This document shows, piece by piece, positions 5,691-12,936 of a DNA stretch of 23,866 bases. Both the position numbers and the translations under genes were made by a program. The stretch comes from a virus: the IMG/VR virus record IMGVR_UViG_3300048554_000384, positions 1 to 23,866 of that record; one strand, given 5' to 3'. Within the stretch, counting starts at the first letter, position 1; each line of letters begins with the position of its first letter. The notes under the pieces were generated by a model that was not told the DNA's origin, did not search any database, and was given only the letters and a program-made list of their open reading frames with translations.

Positions 5691-6129
5691 ATGCAAAATC
5701 TATTAGCATTTTCCTTATTTCTAATGCATGTTGTTCTTCCATACCAATCTGTCCTCTGGCATATTCTTCCAACATAATACTAGCATCTTGTACTTCTACT
5801 AATAATTCTTTGTACTTTTCTACAGCCGCCATTTCGTGGTCTAAACTTTCTTGTAGAATTTGTTGTACACTATGATTGTGATTTTCTTCTATCTCAGATA
5901 TTTTTTGACTTGGGTGTCCATTAAAACCTGTAATATACTCGCCTGCCTGCAAGGCATGTTGTAAACTTTCTGTTGCTTGTTCCTGTAGGAATGCTACAAT
6001 AGGAATTCTGTTAGGTCCTGTTATCATTAAGGAACTGTGAGCATAACGTACAACTCCTGCCATTTCTAATTCAACTATTTCATTTAATATATCGCAAACA
6101 CGTTGTTCACTTAATACTCGCATTTCCAT
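5689..6129 (-). CDS. Bacterioferritin-like di-iron protein
   Basis: 146 residues predicted as a four-helix ferritin-like bundle. Candidate di-iron ligands sit in the expected helices: E22 (ELEMAGVVRY), E54 and H58 (ESLQHA), E99 (DHEMAAVEKY) and E131-x2-H134 (EEQH). The pair in helix B is E-x3-H rather than the E-x2-H of E. coli Bfr. The QATESLQHALQAGEYITGFN-GHPS stretch resembles bacterial ferritin-like proteins related to bacterioferritin. Expected chemistry is Fe(II) oxidation, with storage if it forms a cage. No haem-binding Met is assigned. It is the last gene of the late operon, abutting the previous stop (TAA-ATG). Alternatives are a Dps-like or other ferritin-like enzyme. Confidence 0.8.
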   Translation of the reverse strand: MEMRVLSEQRVCDILNEIVELEMAGVVRYAHSSLMITGPNRIPIVAFLQEQATESLQHALQAGEYITGFNGHPSQKISEIEENHNHSVQQILQESLDHEMAAVEKYKELLVEVQDASIMLEEYARGQIGMEEQHALEIRKMLIDFA

Positions 6130-6909
6130 TTATTCTCCGTCGTAGTATTCTAAACGTTCTATATCTTCTTCGTTAGTTTCTTCACCATACTGTATCTCTA
6201 CAATATGACATGGCTCTTGACTACTATTAACTATTTGGTGCCAATCACCTACTTTTATGTGTATAACTTCGTCTGTTTTTAAATTTATTACATCATATTC
6301 TTCTGGTTTGTTTGTGTCTCTGCCATGTTTAACTACGCATTCACCTTTGCTTACAAACCATATTTCACTACGTTTAAAATGTCTTTGATAACTGATGCCT
6401 TTACCAGACTCAATTACTAACTCTTTAACTCTTACTGCTGAGTCTTGGAATAAGTCACTAAACTCTCCCCACACTCTGCGTTCTGTTGGATACTTCCATT
6501 CCTTTAATATCCAACTGCTACTGTTGGCTTTGTTATCGCCTCCAACACTAAATTTAAAAGTGTAACCTTCTACTGACATTTCGGGTATGTTATCTTTTCC
6601 TCTATCACCTCCGTTACAGAATACATAATCATGATCGTGTCCGAATGCTTCACGGACTTGAATAAGTCCTTTGGTTACACTTCCATCGTCATCGTCAACA
6701 GCATACACATTGTCTACCATGTCCATGCGTTGTATGATAATTGCCCTCTCTTCAAATGGCATAAAGGGCCTGCCTTTCTTTCTTGTAAGCCATTCATCAC
6801 TATTAACCAGCACTACTAATTTGTCTCCAAATGTAGCCGCTTGTTCTAATAAATTTATATGACCTGAATGTAATGGATCAAAACCTCCACTTACTACAGA
6901 AATTTTCAT
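6130..6909 (-). CDS. Cytidylyltransferase-like domain fused to a cupin
   Basis: 259 residues in two parts. Residues 1-140 are a nucleotidyltransferase of the cytidylyltransferase superfamily: GGFDPLHSGH at 8-17 carries the HxGH nucleotide motif, followed by VLVNSDEW. Residues about 160-240 are a cupin (KGISYQRHFKRSEIWFVSKG, then GDWHQIVN), like the sugar-phosphate isomerase type II cupins. The first half would join CTP or ATP to a sugar- or polyol-phosphate; the second may bind or isomerise a sugar. This suggests nucleotide-sugar supply for the glycan genes elsewhere in the window. ATGA overlap with the bS21 gene upstream; abuts the ferritin gene downstream. Confidence 0.8.
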   Translation of the reverse strand: MKISVVSGGFDPLHSGHINLLEQAATFGDKLVVLVNSDEWLTRKKGRPFMPFEERAIIIQRMDMVDNVYAVDDDDGSVTKGLIQVREAFGHDHDYVFCNGGDRGKDNIPEMSVEGYTFKFSVGGDNKANSSSWILKEWKYPTERRVWGEFSDLFQDSAVRVKELVIESGKGISYQRHFKRSEIWFVSKGECVVKHGRDTNKPEEYDVINLKTDEVIHIKVGDWHQIVNSSQEPCHIVEIQYGEETNEEDIERLEYYDGE

Positions 6910-7292
6910 GGTTTTCTTCCTCTGAGCTTACTAATTTTTTCTCTTCCCATGTACTCTTTTCTTCTTTGACGTTTACCTTTAAGATGTTTTTGTCCAGTAA
7001 TAGGTGTTGGCATCCATTCGCCTTTCATTATCATAATATCTAGTTCTTTATTATGACGTTTTACTGCTTGGTCTTTTTTACGTTTGCGTTTTGCACTTGG
7101 TTTTTCGTAATATTCTCTTTTAGAAAGTTCCTTTTGAAATTCCATTTTTTCAAGAACTTTTTTAAGTTTTCTGATGGCAATGTTTACATTACCATTTACA
7201 ACTGCAATAGAACGACCTTTGTCTTGTATTTGATTTTTTTCAGGACGTTTGCCCTTCCAATTTTTGTTAAAGTTTTGTTTGTGTTTATTCAT
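6906..7292 (-). CDS. rpsU: Ribosomal protein bS21 homologue with extensions
   Basis: 128 residues; the bS21 core covers about 28-82: VVNGNVNIAIRKLKKVLEKM, then KELSKREYYEKPSAKRKRKK. bS21 sits near the mRNA exit side of the 30S subunit and aids initiation. Cellular bS21 is about 70 residues; here there are some 27 extra residues in front and 45 behind, both basic. bS21 is among the ribosomal proteins repeatedly found in viruses, including SAR11 phages, and is thought to exchange into host ribosomes. The start overlaps the clpX stop (ATGAATAA) and the stop overlaps the next ATG. Alternative: an RNA-binding protein derived from bS21. Confidence 0.9.
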   Translation of the reverse strand: MNKHKQNFNKNWKGKRPEKNQIQDKGRSIAVVNGNVNIAIRKLKKVLEKMEFQKELSKREYYEKPSAKRKRKKDQAVKRHNKELDIMIMKGEWMPTPITGQKHLKGKRQRRKEYMGREKISKLRGRKP

Positions 7293-8553
7293 CTATTTGT
7301 CTGTATACCTTATAGTTAGCATCTATTTCTTCTTTACCATCAAAAACTAGGACAGGATGCTTTTCACTGCTTGATGGGTAACTATTAAATTTAACAGTTT
7401 TAACACCGTTCTCTTTTAATTCTTTTATTCTAAACATAACATTTATAATACTATTCTCTACTATACTTTTTAATGACCTTGCTCCTGTAGAAGACTTAAT
7501 AGCCATCTCAGCCACATTGTCATAATATTCGTCAGCAAATTCTAGTGCTATATCATCAACCTCCATTAATGCCGATACTTGAAGTATAACACTATTTTTA
7601 ATGTTTGTCAATATGTTCCTGTATTGTGCTTTATCTAAATTATCTAGTATTCCAAATACTGGTAGTCTACCAACTAACTCTGGAATAAGACCAAAATCAA
7701 CTATGTCTTGTTCTGTTAATTTGCTTAACAGCTCTTTCCTATCATCTGATCCTACAATTTTACTACCAAATCCTATTGTGCTAGATTTTCTTAACCGTTT
7801 TTCAATAATTTTTTCTATGCCTACAAATGCTCCACCAACAATAAACAACACATTAGACGTATCAAATTCTGCATAGTCATCGGAAATCTTTTTACCAGAG
7901 TTTACTTTAATTTTTGCTATGGTACCTTCTACTAATCTTAAGAGTGCTTGTTGCACACCTTCACCACTTACATCTCTAGTACCCGTATTGCTCTGACTAC
8001 GTCTAGCCTTTTTGTCTATCTCATCAATAAAAACTATTCCACGTTGAGCTAGTTCTATATCAAAGTTTGCCAAGTTTATTAGACGCTCTAAAACACTCTC
8101 TACATCTTCACCTACATATCCTGCTTCAGTTAATGTTGTGGCATCTGCAATAGCAAATGGGACACCTAACTTTTCTGCTAATGTTTTAACCAATAAAGTT
8201 TTTCCTGTACCAGTAGATCCTATAATAAGTATATTAGATTTCTCTATTTTATTATCTTTTATTTTATTACTGATTCTTTTATAATGATTGTATGAGCTAA
8301 CACTAAGAATTTCTTTTGCTGATTCTTGTCCAATAACATATTCATCTAAATAATCTTTTATGTCTTGTGGTTTAGGAATGTCTTCGAATGCAAAGTCAAA
8401 AAGATCTAATTTATCTTCATTTTTAACAATATTATAACTTAATGAAATACATTCGTTGCAAATGTAGGCATCAGGTCCTGCTATAAGTTTTTCTACTTCT
8501 TCTCTTTTCTTCCCACAAAAGTTACAATTTAATTGGTTATTATTTTCTGTCAT
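7285..8553 (-). CDS. clpX: ClpX-like AAA+ unfoldase
   Basis: 422 residues, full length for ClpX. The N-terminal zinc domain has C10-x2-C13 and C32-x2-C35. The AAA+ core has Walker A GSTGTGKT (112-119), pore loop GYVG (145-148), Walker B VFIDE (174-178) and a sensor/arginine region. IGF at 260-262 matches the loop by which ClpX docks on ClpP, so the protein could partner with host ClpP; no clpP is in the window. ClpX unfolds tagged proteins using ATP and passes them to ClpP. Overlaps the coiled-coil protein gene as ATGA. The zinc domain, which selects adaptors and substrates, may differ from the host's. Host-derived cargo is likely. Confidence 0.95.
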   Translation of the reverse strand: MTENNNQLNCNFCGKKREEVEKLIAGPDAYICNECISLSYNIVKNEDKLDLFDFAFEDIPKPQDIKDYLDEYVIGQESAKEILSVSSYNHYKRISNKIKDNKIEKSNILIIGSTGTGKTLLVKTLAEKLGVPFAIADATTLTEAGYVGEDVESVLERLINLANFDIELAQRGIVFIDEIDKKARRSQSNTGTRDVSGEGVQQALLRLVEGTIAKIKVNSGKKISDDYAEFDTSNVLFIVGGAFVGIEKIIEKRLRKSSTIGFGSKIVGSDDRKELLSKLTEQDIVDFGLIPELVGRLPVFGILDNLDKAQYRNILTNIKNSVILQVSALMEVDDIALEFADEYYDNVAEMAIKSSTGARSLKSIVENSIINVMFRIKELKENGVKTVKFNSYPSSSEKHPVLVFDGKEEIDANYKVYRQIDE

Positions 8554-10490
8554 TTTTTGCCAATGTATCTTTTGTTAGTAGGATTTTTATCTATGTCACT
8601 TTTTGGTAATGGCATAGCCCAGAAACCAATTTTTTTCTTTACGTCTTCTTCTGAACTTTTAATTAGCATATCATATATTTGTTCTTCTGTTAAGTCTTCT
8701 TTATTAAGTTCACTGTTTGCCATTAATCTTGCCGCTTCTTTTAAATCACCGGATGCGGCCTTTTCAACTTGTACAGGTACTTCTTTTTGTACTTCTATAA
8801 CCTTCTCAACCTCTACAATTTTTTCTACTTCTTTAGGTTGTTTTTGTATTTCTTTTTCTAAATTTTTAATTGTGTTCTTAAGACTATTATTTATTCTACT
8901 AAGCTCATCTACCTTTGAATTATCAGTCCTAACAACTAATCTTTCTGGTCCTGGGACTTCGACGATTCTTTCTGGTCCTGGGACTTCCTTTTCGACAATT
9001 CGTTCAACCTCCTTGATGACCTCAACCTCCTTTGCGACTTCAACCTCAATGATCTTTTCAACTGGCACCTCCCTTTCAACTACCACTTCATTAATTACTT
9101 CAACCGGAACTTCTACTATCTTCTCGACTTCTTTTTCTATTATAACTTCTTTAGGTTTATCGTCAAGAGCTTTTAATGTTTTTTTGTATTTTGTTTCCAA
9201 TAACGACAAGGCCTTTTTTAATTTTTCCGTTCTTTTTTTTTCGGCGGCACTTTCGGCCATTGCCTTTGCGGCATCTTCTGCCGCACTAGGAAGGTCTGGC
9301 ATATTGTCGCCATATATTTCTCTGGATTGTTCTTCAAAGTCACTGTCGTAATAATCATCTGGATCGTCGTCAGGTGATTTAGGACCAGTACTTTCTAAAT
9401 TTATGCCATATCTTAATAATGTTTGGTTAGCCGCAATCAATAACATAATTGCTAAAGGGTCAAATACAAAAACAAATAGCAATATAAATATCCTAACTGC
9501 TTTATCCATAACAGTTTGGTCTGATGCTCCGTATAGGAGTTCTGCTACATACTTAATTGGTCCTATTTCTCTTTCTAAGTCTCTTACTTTACTTTCTGCT
9601 TCAAATTTACTGTCTTTAAGTACTGCGATATTATCGTATATGGCGTCGATATCTGTGTTAAAAGCATTTATCTTTTCTATGTTCTGATCTTGCTGATTCG
9701 AACTAGTATTTCTTAGCCTGTTTATTTCTGCATTAGCACCGTTTATTGTATCTTGTGCTTGTAGTCGGTATGCATCTATATTTGCTTGTTGCTTGTCTAT
9801 ATCTGTTTTGATATCTGCACGTTGCTGTTCTTGTTGGTTATATAAGTCGTTTGCCTGTGCAACATAGTCTATCTTTTCTGTGGTATCTCCCTGGAATATA
9901 CCACCCTCATCTGTTACAACAACTTCTACACCTTTGTTTCTTAAATCGTTTACTGCTTTATCTAATACTGCTAGTTGATCTCTGAGCCTGTCTATTTGTC
10001 CTTGTGCATAATCTATGTCACCTTGTACTCTTTGCCATGCACCATCTCTGATAGTTTCCTGTTGTTCAATACTTTCACTTACATCAACACTACCACCTAC
10101 ACTTATTATCCTATCCTCTATAATAGCAATCTTATTTTCTTCTCTGAGAATAAGTCCGTCAACACGTTCTACTTCTGCAAAGGCTACAGCACCGTCACTA
10201 GATACATCACTGGCGGCCTTAGACAGGTAACCATATATACCTGCAGATGTTATAACCATCAGAACTATAACTGCTGTGGTCAGATATGTCTTGAGTAGTA
10301 TAGATGTTTCGTTCCAGTATCTGTAAAGCCAACTTGCTGTAAGTAGTTTACCTACTTCTAATGTACCAGCCATAATGGCTACACTTAGAGGCATACCACC
10401 AAAGAATATCATAAGTCCAGCAATACTGAACCATGCGGCCACACCTGCTATTGCAAGTGCTGTAAATAATGTAAGTAATCCAAATAGCAT
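8550..10490 (-). CDS. Membrane-anchored coiled-coil protein
   Basis: 646 residues. Three hydrophobic helices lie at about 1-31, 34-55 and 68-90; a long coiled coil follows (about 105-320, many Q/N/D/E); a fourth helix is at about 330-355 (FILLFVFVFDPLAIMLLIAA). The C-terminal half has charged coils, then a run of Val-Glu-rich repeats (VEKIVEVPVEV and variants) with PGPERIVEV/PGPERLVVR. Coil-containing membrane proteins of unknown function occur in marine T4-like phages. It opens the late operon with clpX, suggesting action at the host inner membrane late in infection. No SD is visible; the late box at 10499-10506 gives a leader of only about 3 nt. Confidence 0.75.
   Translation of the reverse strand: MLFGLLTLFTALAIAGVAAWFSIAGLMIFFGGMPLSVAIMAGTLEVGKLLTASWLYRYWNETSILLKTYLTTAVIVLMVITSAGIYGYLSKAASDVSSDGAVAFAEVERVDGLILREENKIAIIEDRIISVGGSVDVSESIEQQETIRDGAWQRVQGDIDYAQGQIDRLRDQLAVLDKAVNDLRNKGVEVVVTDEGGIFQGDTTEKIDYVAQANDLYNQQEQQRADIKTDIDKQQANIDAYRLQAQDTINGANAEINRLRNTSSNQQDQNIEKINAFNTDIDAIYDNIAVLKDSKFEAESKVRDLEREIGPIKYVAELLYGASDQTVMDKAVRIFILLFVFVFDPLAIMLLIAANQTLLRYGINLESTGPKSPDDDPDDYYDSDFEEQSREIYGDNMPDLPSAAEDAAKAMAESAAEKKRTEKLKKALSLLETKYKKTLKALDDKPKEVIIEKEVEKIVEVPVEVINEVVVEREVPVEKIIEVEVAKEVEVIKEVERIVEKEVPGPERIVEVPGPERLVVRTDNSKVDELSRINNSLKNTIKNLEKEIQKQPKEVEKIVEVEKVIEVQKEVPVQVEKAASGDLKEAARLMANSELNKEDLTEEQIYDMLIKSSEEDVKKKIGFWAMPLPKSDIDKNPTNKRYIGKK
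8941..8987. repeat. 20-bp direct repeat encoding PGPER(I/L)V units
   Basis: CTTTCTGGTCCTGGGACTTC occurs at 8941-8960 and again at 8968-8987, a 27-bp period equal to nine codons. It lies in the wider Val-Glu repeat region (about 8930-9150) of the coiled-coil protein, which is richer in C than its surroundings. Recent slippage expansion is likely. Confidence 0.8.
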
Positions 10491-10498
10491 TATACCAC

Positions 10499-10506
10499 TA
10501 TTTATC
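10499..10506 (-). promoter_or_regulatory. Late promoter box for the coiled-coil/ClpX operon
   Basis: GATAAATA on the minus strand, 8 nt before the ATG at 10490. It lies back to back with the plus-strand box at 10552-10559. Confidence 0.65.
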
Positions 10507-10551
10507 GTAATTTCGTTATGCCTTTATAACTATTTGGTTATTATAGTAGTA

Positions 10552-10559
10552 TATAAATA
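10552..10559 (+). promoter_or_regulatory. Late promoter box, 5 nt before an ATG
   Basis: Perfect TATAAATA, then TAAGT, then the ATG at 10565. If the box spans -13 to -6 as in T4, the +1 is the A of ATG. Confidence 0.75.
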
Positions 10560-10564
10560 TAAGT

Positions 10565-11779
10565 ATGATTTCCATTGAGAACATACAACTATCTATACCT
10601 AACTTTTTAATTAATCATTCACAAGGGGTAAAATGGTCGCCTATGCCTACCTATGTAGACATGTTTTTATCTAATGATAAGAAATATATGAATTGGTTTT
10701 ACGATAAGTTTAAAAATGATTTTACACCTTTGCTACCAGAAGATTTTAGATTGGGTAGTAAGCATGGTACTAAAGGAATACCTATTCAGGAATTATTATC
10801 TAATGAACCAGACGATACATATTATGCCTTAAGTCATAATGAGCTTAGTTTATTACCTAAAAAGTATGCTAAACCATTATTAGAAAAATATAAAGTAATA
10901 TGTATAGACATCATGGAAGGCAGACAGTTTATTACTTCAGAAATATCAGATAAATTAAATCAATTTAGACAAGATTTTAAAGTACGAGAACTTATTGATC
11001 AGATGACAGGACCTATGTTTGGATTAGTAACATATAATAATGTTTCAAAACAATATAATAAACCAGAATTTAAATATAACCCAAAAAAATTAGCAGTTGT
11101 GCCTTGTCACAAACCCAGACCTGGCAGACTGTTTATGCTATCTGAATTACATAAACAGGAACTATTAGACAATTGTGATTGGACACTATTTCCAGACTTT
11201 AATGATAAAGTTTCAACAGAAGCTCTTATTATAGAAGGGAAAGGAGATGGCCATTTCTATCTGTCACCAAATTTAAATTATAAACAATGGCCATTACTTA
11301 CAGACAACACATTTAATGACATACAAGTATTTTTAAATGACCATAAATCACAATTACCAAAGTCATTTAACAATTTAACTAACAACACATTTTCAGATAG
11401 TTGTTTTAGTGTGTCTATGGACTTTCTAGGTGCTCATATGTTTAATGTTTCTTGTGAAACAAGAGATGATGATTGTGATGATAAAGATATTTTTATTACT
11501 GAAAAAACTTGGAAAGCATTTTTATATGCTACACCTTGTTTAGTATATGGCTCACCAAATGTAGAAAAGAAACTGACAGGTTATGGGTTTAAATTTCCTA
11601 GCAAGTCTAATTATGATCACTTACAAGGTAAAGCAAGAGTTAAAGCAATGGTAGATTTTTTAAGACAAAATCATAACGTACAAGAACTTAAAGATATCGC
11701 AGAACATAATTTTAATCTTGCATGGGATAGAAAATATTTGGTAAACCTTTTTATTGAGCACATAAAGAAAAAGCAGTAG
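10565..11779 (+). CDS. Glycosyltransferase-like protein (possible fucosyltransferase/GT10 type)
   Basis: 404 residues. The best landmark is in the C-terminal third: DIFITEKTWKAFLYATPCLV, then YGSPNVEKKLTGYGFKFP. This resembles the nucleotide-sugar-binding end of GT10-like and related phage glycosyltransferases (ITEKxxxA...G.P). The N-terminal 250 residues are not recognised. It has no SD and appears leaderless from the late box at 10552-10559. It ends in a terminator shared with the convergent QueD-family gene. It likely modifies the cell surface or a virion glycan with the sugars made by the genes at 14.4-18.1 kb. Fold assignment is from motif only. Confidence 0.55.
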   Translation: MISIENIQLSIPNFLINHSQGVKWSPMPTYVDMFLSNDKKYMNWFYDKFKNDFTPLLPEDFRLGSKHGTKGIPIQELLSNEPDDTYYALSHNELSLLPKKYAKPLLEKYKVICIDIMEGRQFITSEISDKLNQFRQDFKVRELIDQMTGPMFGLVTYNNVSKQYNKPEFKYNPKKLAVVPCHKPRPGRLFMLSELHKQELLDNCDWTLFPDFNDKVSTEALIIEGKGDGHFYLSPNLNYKQWPLLTDNTFNDIQVFLNDHKSQLPKSFNNLTNNTFSDSCFSVSMDFLGAHMFNVSCETRDDDCDDKDIFITEKTWKAFLYATPCLVYGSPNVEKKLTGYGFKFPSKSNYDHLQGKARVKAMVDFLRQNHNVQELKDIAEHNFNLAWDRKYLVNLFIEHIKKKQ

Positions 11780-11792
11780 GATATACTGCTTT
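11770..11792. terminator. Bidirectional terminator between convergent genes
   Basis: A perfect 9-bp stem AAAGCAGTA/TACTGCTTT with a 5-nt loop. The stop codon of the glycosyltransferase-like gene lies in the stem. On the minus strand it runs into TTTTTCTTT, a good terminator for the QueD-family gene; on the plus strand the T-rich part starts some nine bases on. A short imperfect tandem repeat (GTTCTTCGTT, 11808-11834) fills the rest of the gap. Confidence 0.7.
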
Positions 11793-11838
11793 CATTCTAA
11801 ACTTTTTGTTCTTCGTTTATCGTTCTTCGTTATCTCAG

Positions 11839-12333
11839 TTAGATTCCAGATTGTTGTCCAACGAATCTAAATTTCTGAGTGTCTGCTAATTCACAAGTTG
11901 CACTATTGGCATCATGCTCCTTAACAGTAACCTTTTGAACCCAACATCTGCCATTGCTCATATCCTTCACAATGTTATCTGCTTCATCAAAGGCCATTTC
12001 GGCAAACCTTTCACATCCTGTCGCTTTTACAACTCTCATGTCAACAAGACCTTTTTCTTGTAACATTAAAACTGTATCCATTTCAGGATCATCCTCGGCT
12101 ACCAAATAAGTATGGTCAAACATCTGTTTTAACCATTCTTTTAGTGGCTTTAAGCCACCAAAGTCTACTGCCCAGTTGCGTTCATCTAGTTCATCACAAC
12201 CAAAAGTAAACTCAAATTGTAAAGCATAGCCATGTATTAAATTACAGTGACTATCTGCTCTCCATTGTCTGAATGCACAACTGTGACCAGTTGCGTGGGT
12301 ATATGTTTTACCTGAGTAAAATCTTTTTGCCAT
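11839..12333 (-). CDS. 6-pyruvoyl-tetrahydropterin synthase/QueD family protein
   Basis: 164 residues of the T-fold PTPS/QueD family, which in cells makes 6-carboxy-tetrahydropterin for 7-deazaguanine (queuosine) synthesis or a pterin. Visible matches to E. coli QueD: first zinc His in TGHS (H17), catalytic C30, H34-G-Y36 where the family has H-G-H, D73-H74 (catalytic His) and K138-E139. So one zinc-ligand His is Tyr, which also occurs in related phage proteins as I recall. Other pathway genes (folE, queC, queE) are not in the window, so the product is unclear: DNA modification, tRNA modification or a pterin. Early promoter at 12358-12385 and an AGAGG SD. Confidence 0.85.
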   Translation of the reverse strand: MAKRFYSGKTYTHATGHSCAFRQWRADSHCNLIHGYALQFEFTFGCDELDERNWAVDFGGLKPLKEWLKQMFDHTYLVAEDDPEMDTVLMLQEKGLVDMRVVKATGCERFAEMAFDEADNIVKDMSNGRCWVQKVTVKEHDANSATCELADTQKFRFVGQQSGI

Positions 12334-12357
12334 TACATTACCTCTATATATTGTTCT

Positions 12358-12385
12358 ATTATATACTATATCAAGGTATTGTCAA
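12358..12385 (-). promoter_or_regulatory. Consensus sigma70 early promoter (TTGACA-16-TATAAT)
   Basis: Perfect boxes on the minus strand with a 16-bp spacer, upstream of the QueD-family gene; leader about 20 nt. Confidence 0.9.
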
Positions 12386-12398
12386 GTAGAAATACTGG

Positions 12399-12893
12399 TT
12401 ATTTTTTCTTTTTTTCCATTATTGCTGTTGCTTTATCAAAGTCTGTTTTACTTACCATGTTCTCACGCAATAACTTATCTCTGTTGACTAAATGCTTTGC
12501 CGCAATTTCTTCTTTGCTACCACCAAAATATGCAACTGCATGACCTTCTTCAACCATAATCTCAGTTACCAATCTCCAGGAATCTGTTTGTGCATGATAA
12601 ACGGTAAAGTCGCCTAAAATACGACCAAACTTACCTTTCATATCTTCACCTTTCTTATTGATCTGTGTCTTAAGAATAGGTCCAGATTTATTATCTAGCA
12701 TTTCTTTTAAACGTTTTTTACTTGCGTTACCAAATACTTTTTCAACCTTGTCTCTTGTTCTAGATTCTGGTGTGTCTATTCCCATAAGTCTAACACGTTC
12801 ATCTTTTAGTACAATACCAAAACCTAAATCGATATCTACATCTACTGTGTCTCCGTCAACAACTTTCAAGACTTTACATCTATACTCATACAT
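12399..12893 (-). CDS. Staphylococcal nuclease-like (SNase) nuclease
   Basis: 164 residues with an SNase OB-fold. Active-site residues match: R35, D40, T41 and E43 in VRLMGIDTPE, calcium-site acids near VVDGDTVDVD (13-20), and R91 in GKFGRILG for the second Arg. It has the VxxVxDGDTVxV start typical of the family. No signal peptide, so it probably acts in the cytoplasm, perhaps on host DNA or RNA. AGGAG lies 7 nt before the ATG. It may be transcribed with the SleB gene and from its own weak promoter. Confidence 0.9.
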   Translation of the reverse strand: MYEYRCKVLKVVDGDTVDVDIDLGFGIVLKDERVRLMGIDTPESRTRDKVEKVFGNASKKRLKEMLDNKSGPILKTQINKKGEDMKGKFGRILGDFTVYHAQTDSWRLVTEIMVEEGHAVAYFGGSKEEIAAKHLVNRDKLLRENMVSKTDFDKATAIMEKKKK

Positions 12894-12914
12894 ACTGTTA
12901 CTCCTAATGTGTGT

Positions 12915-12936
12915 ATTATAACAGTATATATTTATC
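12915..12936 (-). promoter_or_regulatory. Overlapping extended -10 and late box before SNase gene
   Basis: Minus-strand TGTTATAAT (extended -10 ending at 12915) with no good -35, and GATAAATA at 12936-12929 just upstream. Possible dual early/late control. Confidence 0.4.

Noticed and set aside
6631-7319. Several open frames on the plus strand opposite the nucleotidyltransferase and bS21 genes
   Set aside because: They mirror well-supported minus-strand genes and have no promoter or SD.
8533-9351. Long open frame on the plus strand across the coiled-coil gene, very rich in Ser and Thr
   Set aside because: It is the reverse of the Val-Glu repeat sequence. Low-complexity composition, no SD or promoter, and a strongly supported gene on the other strand.
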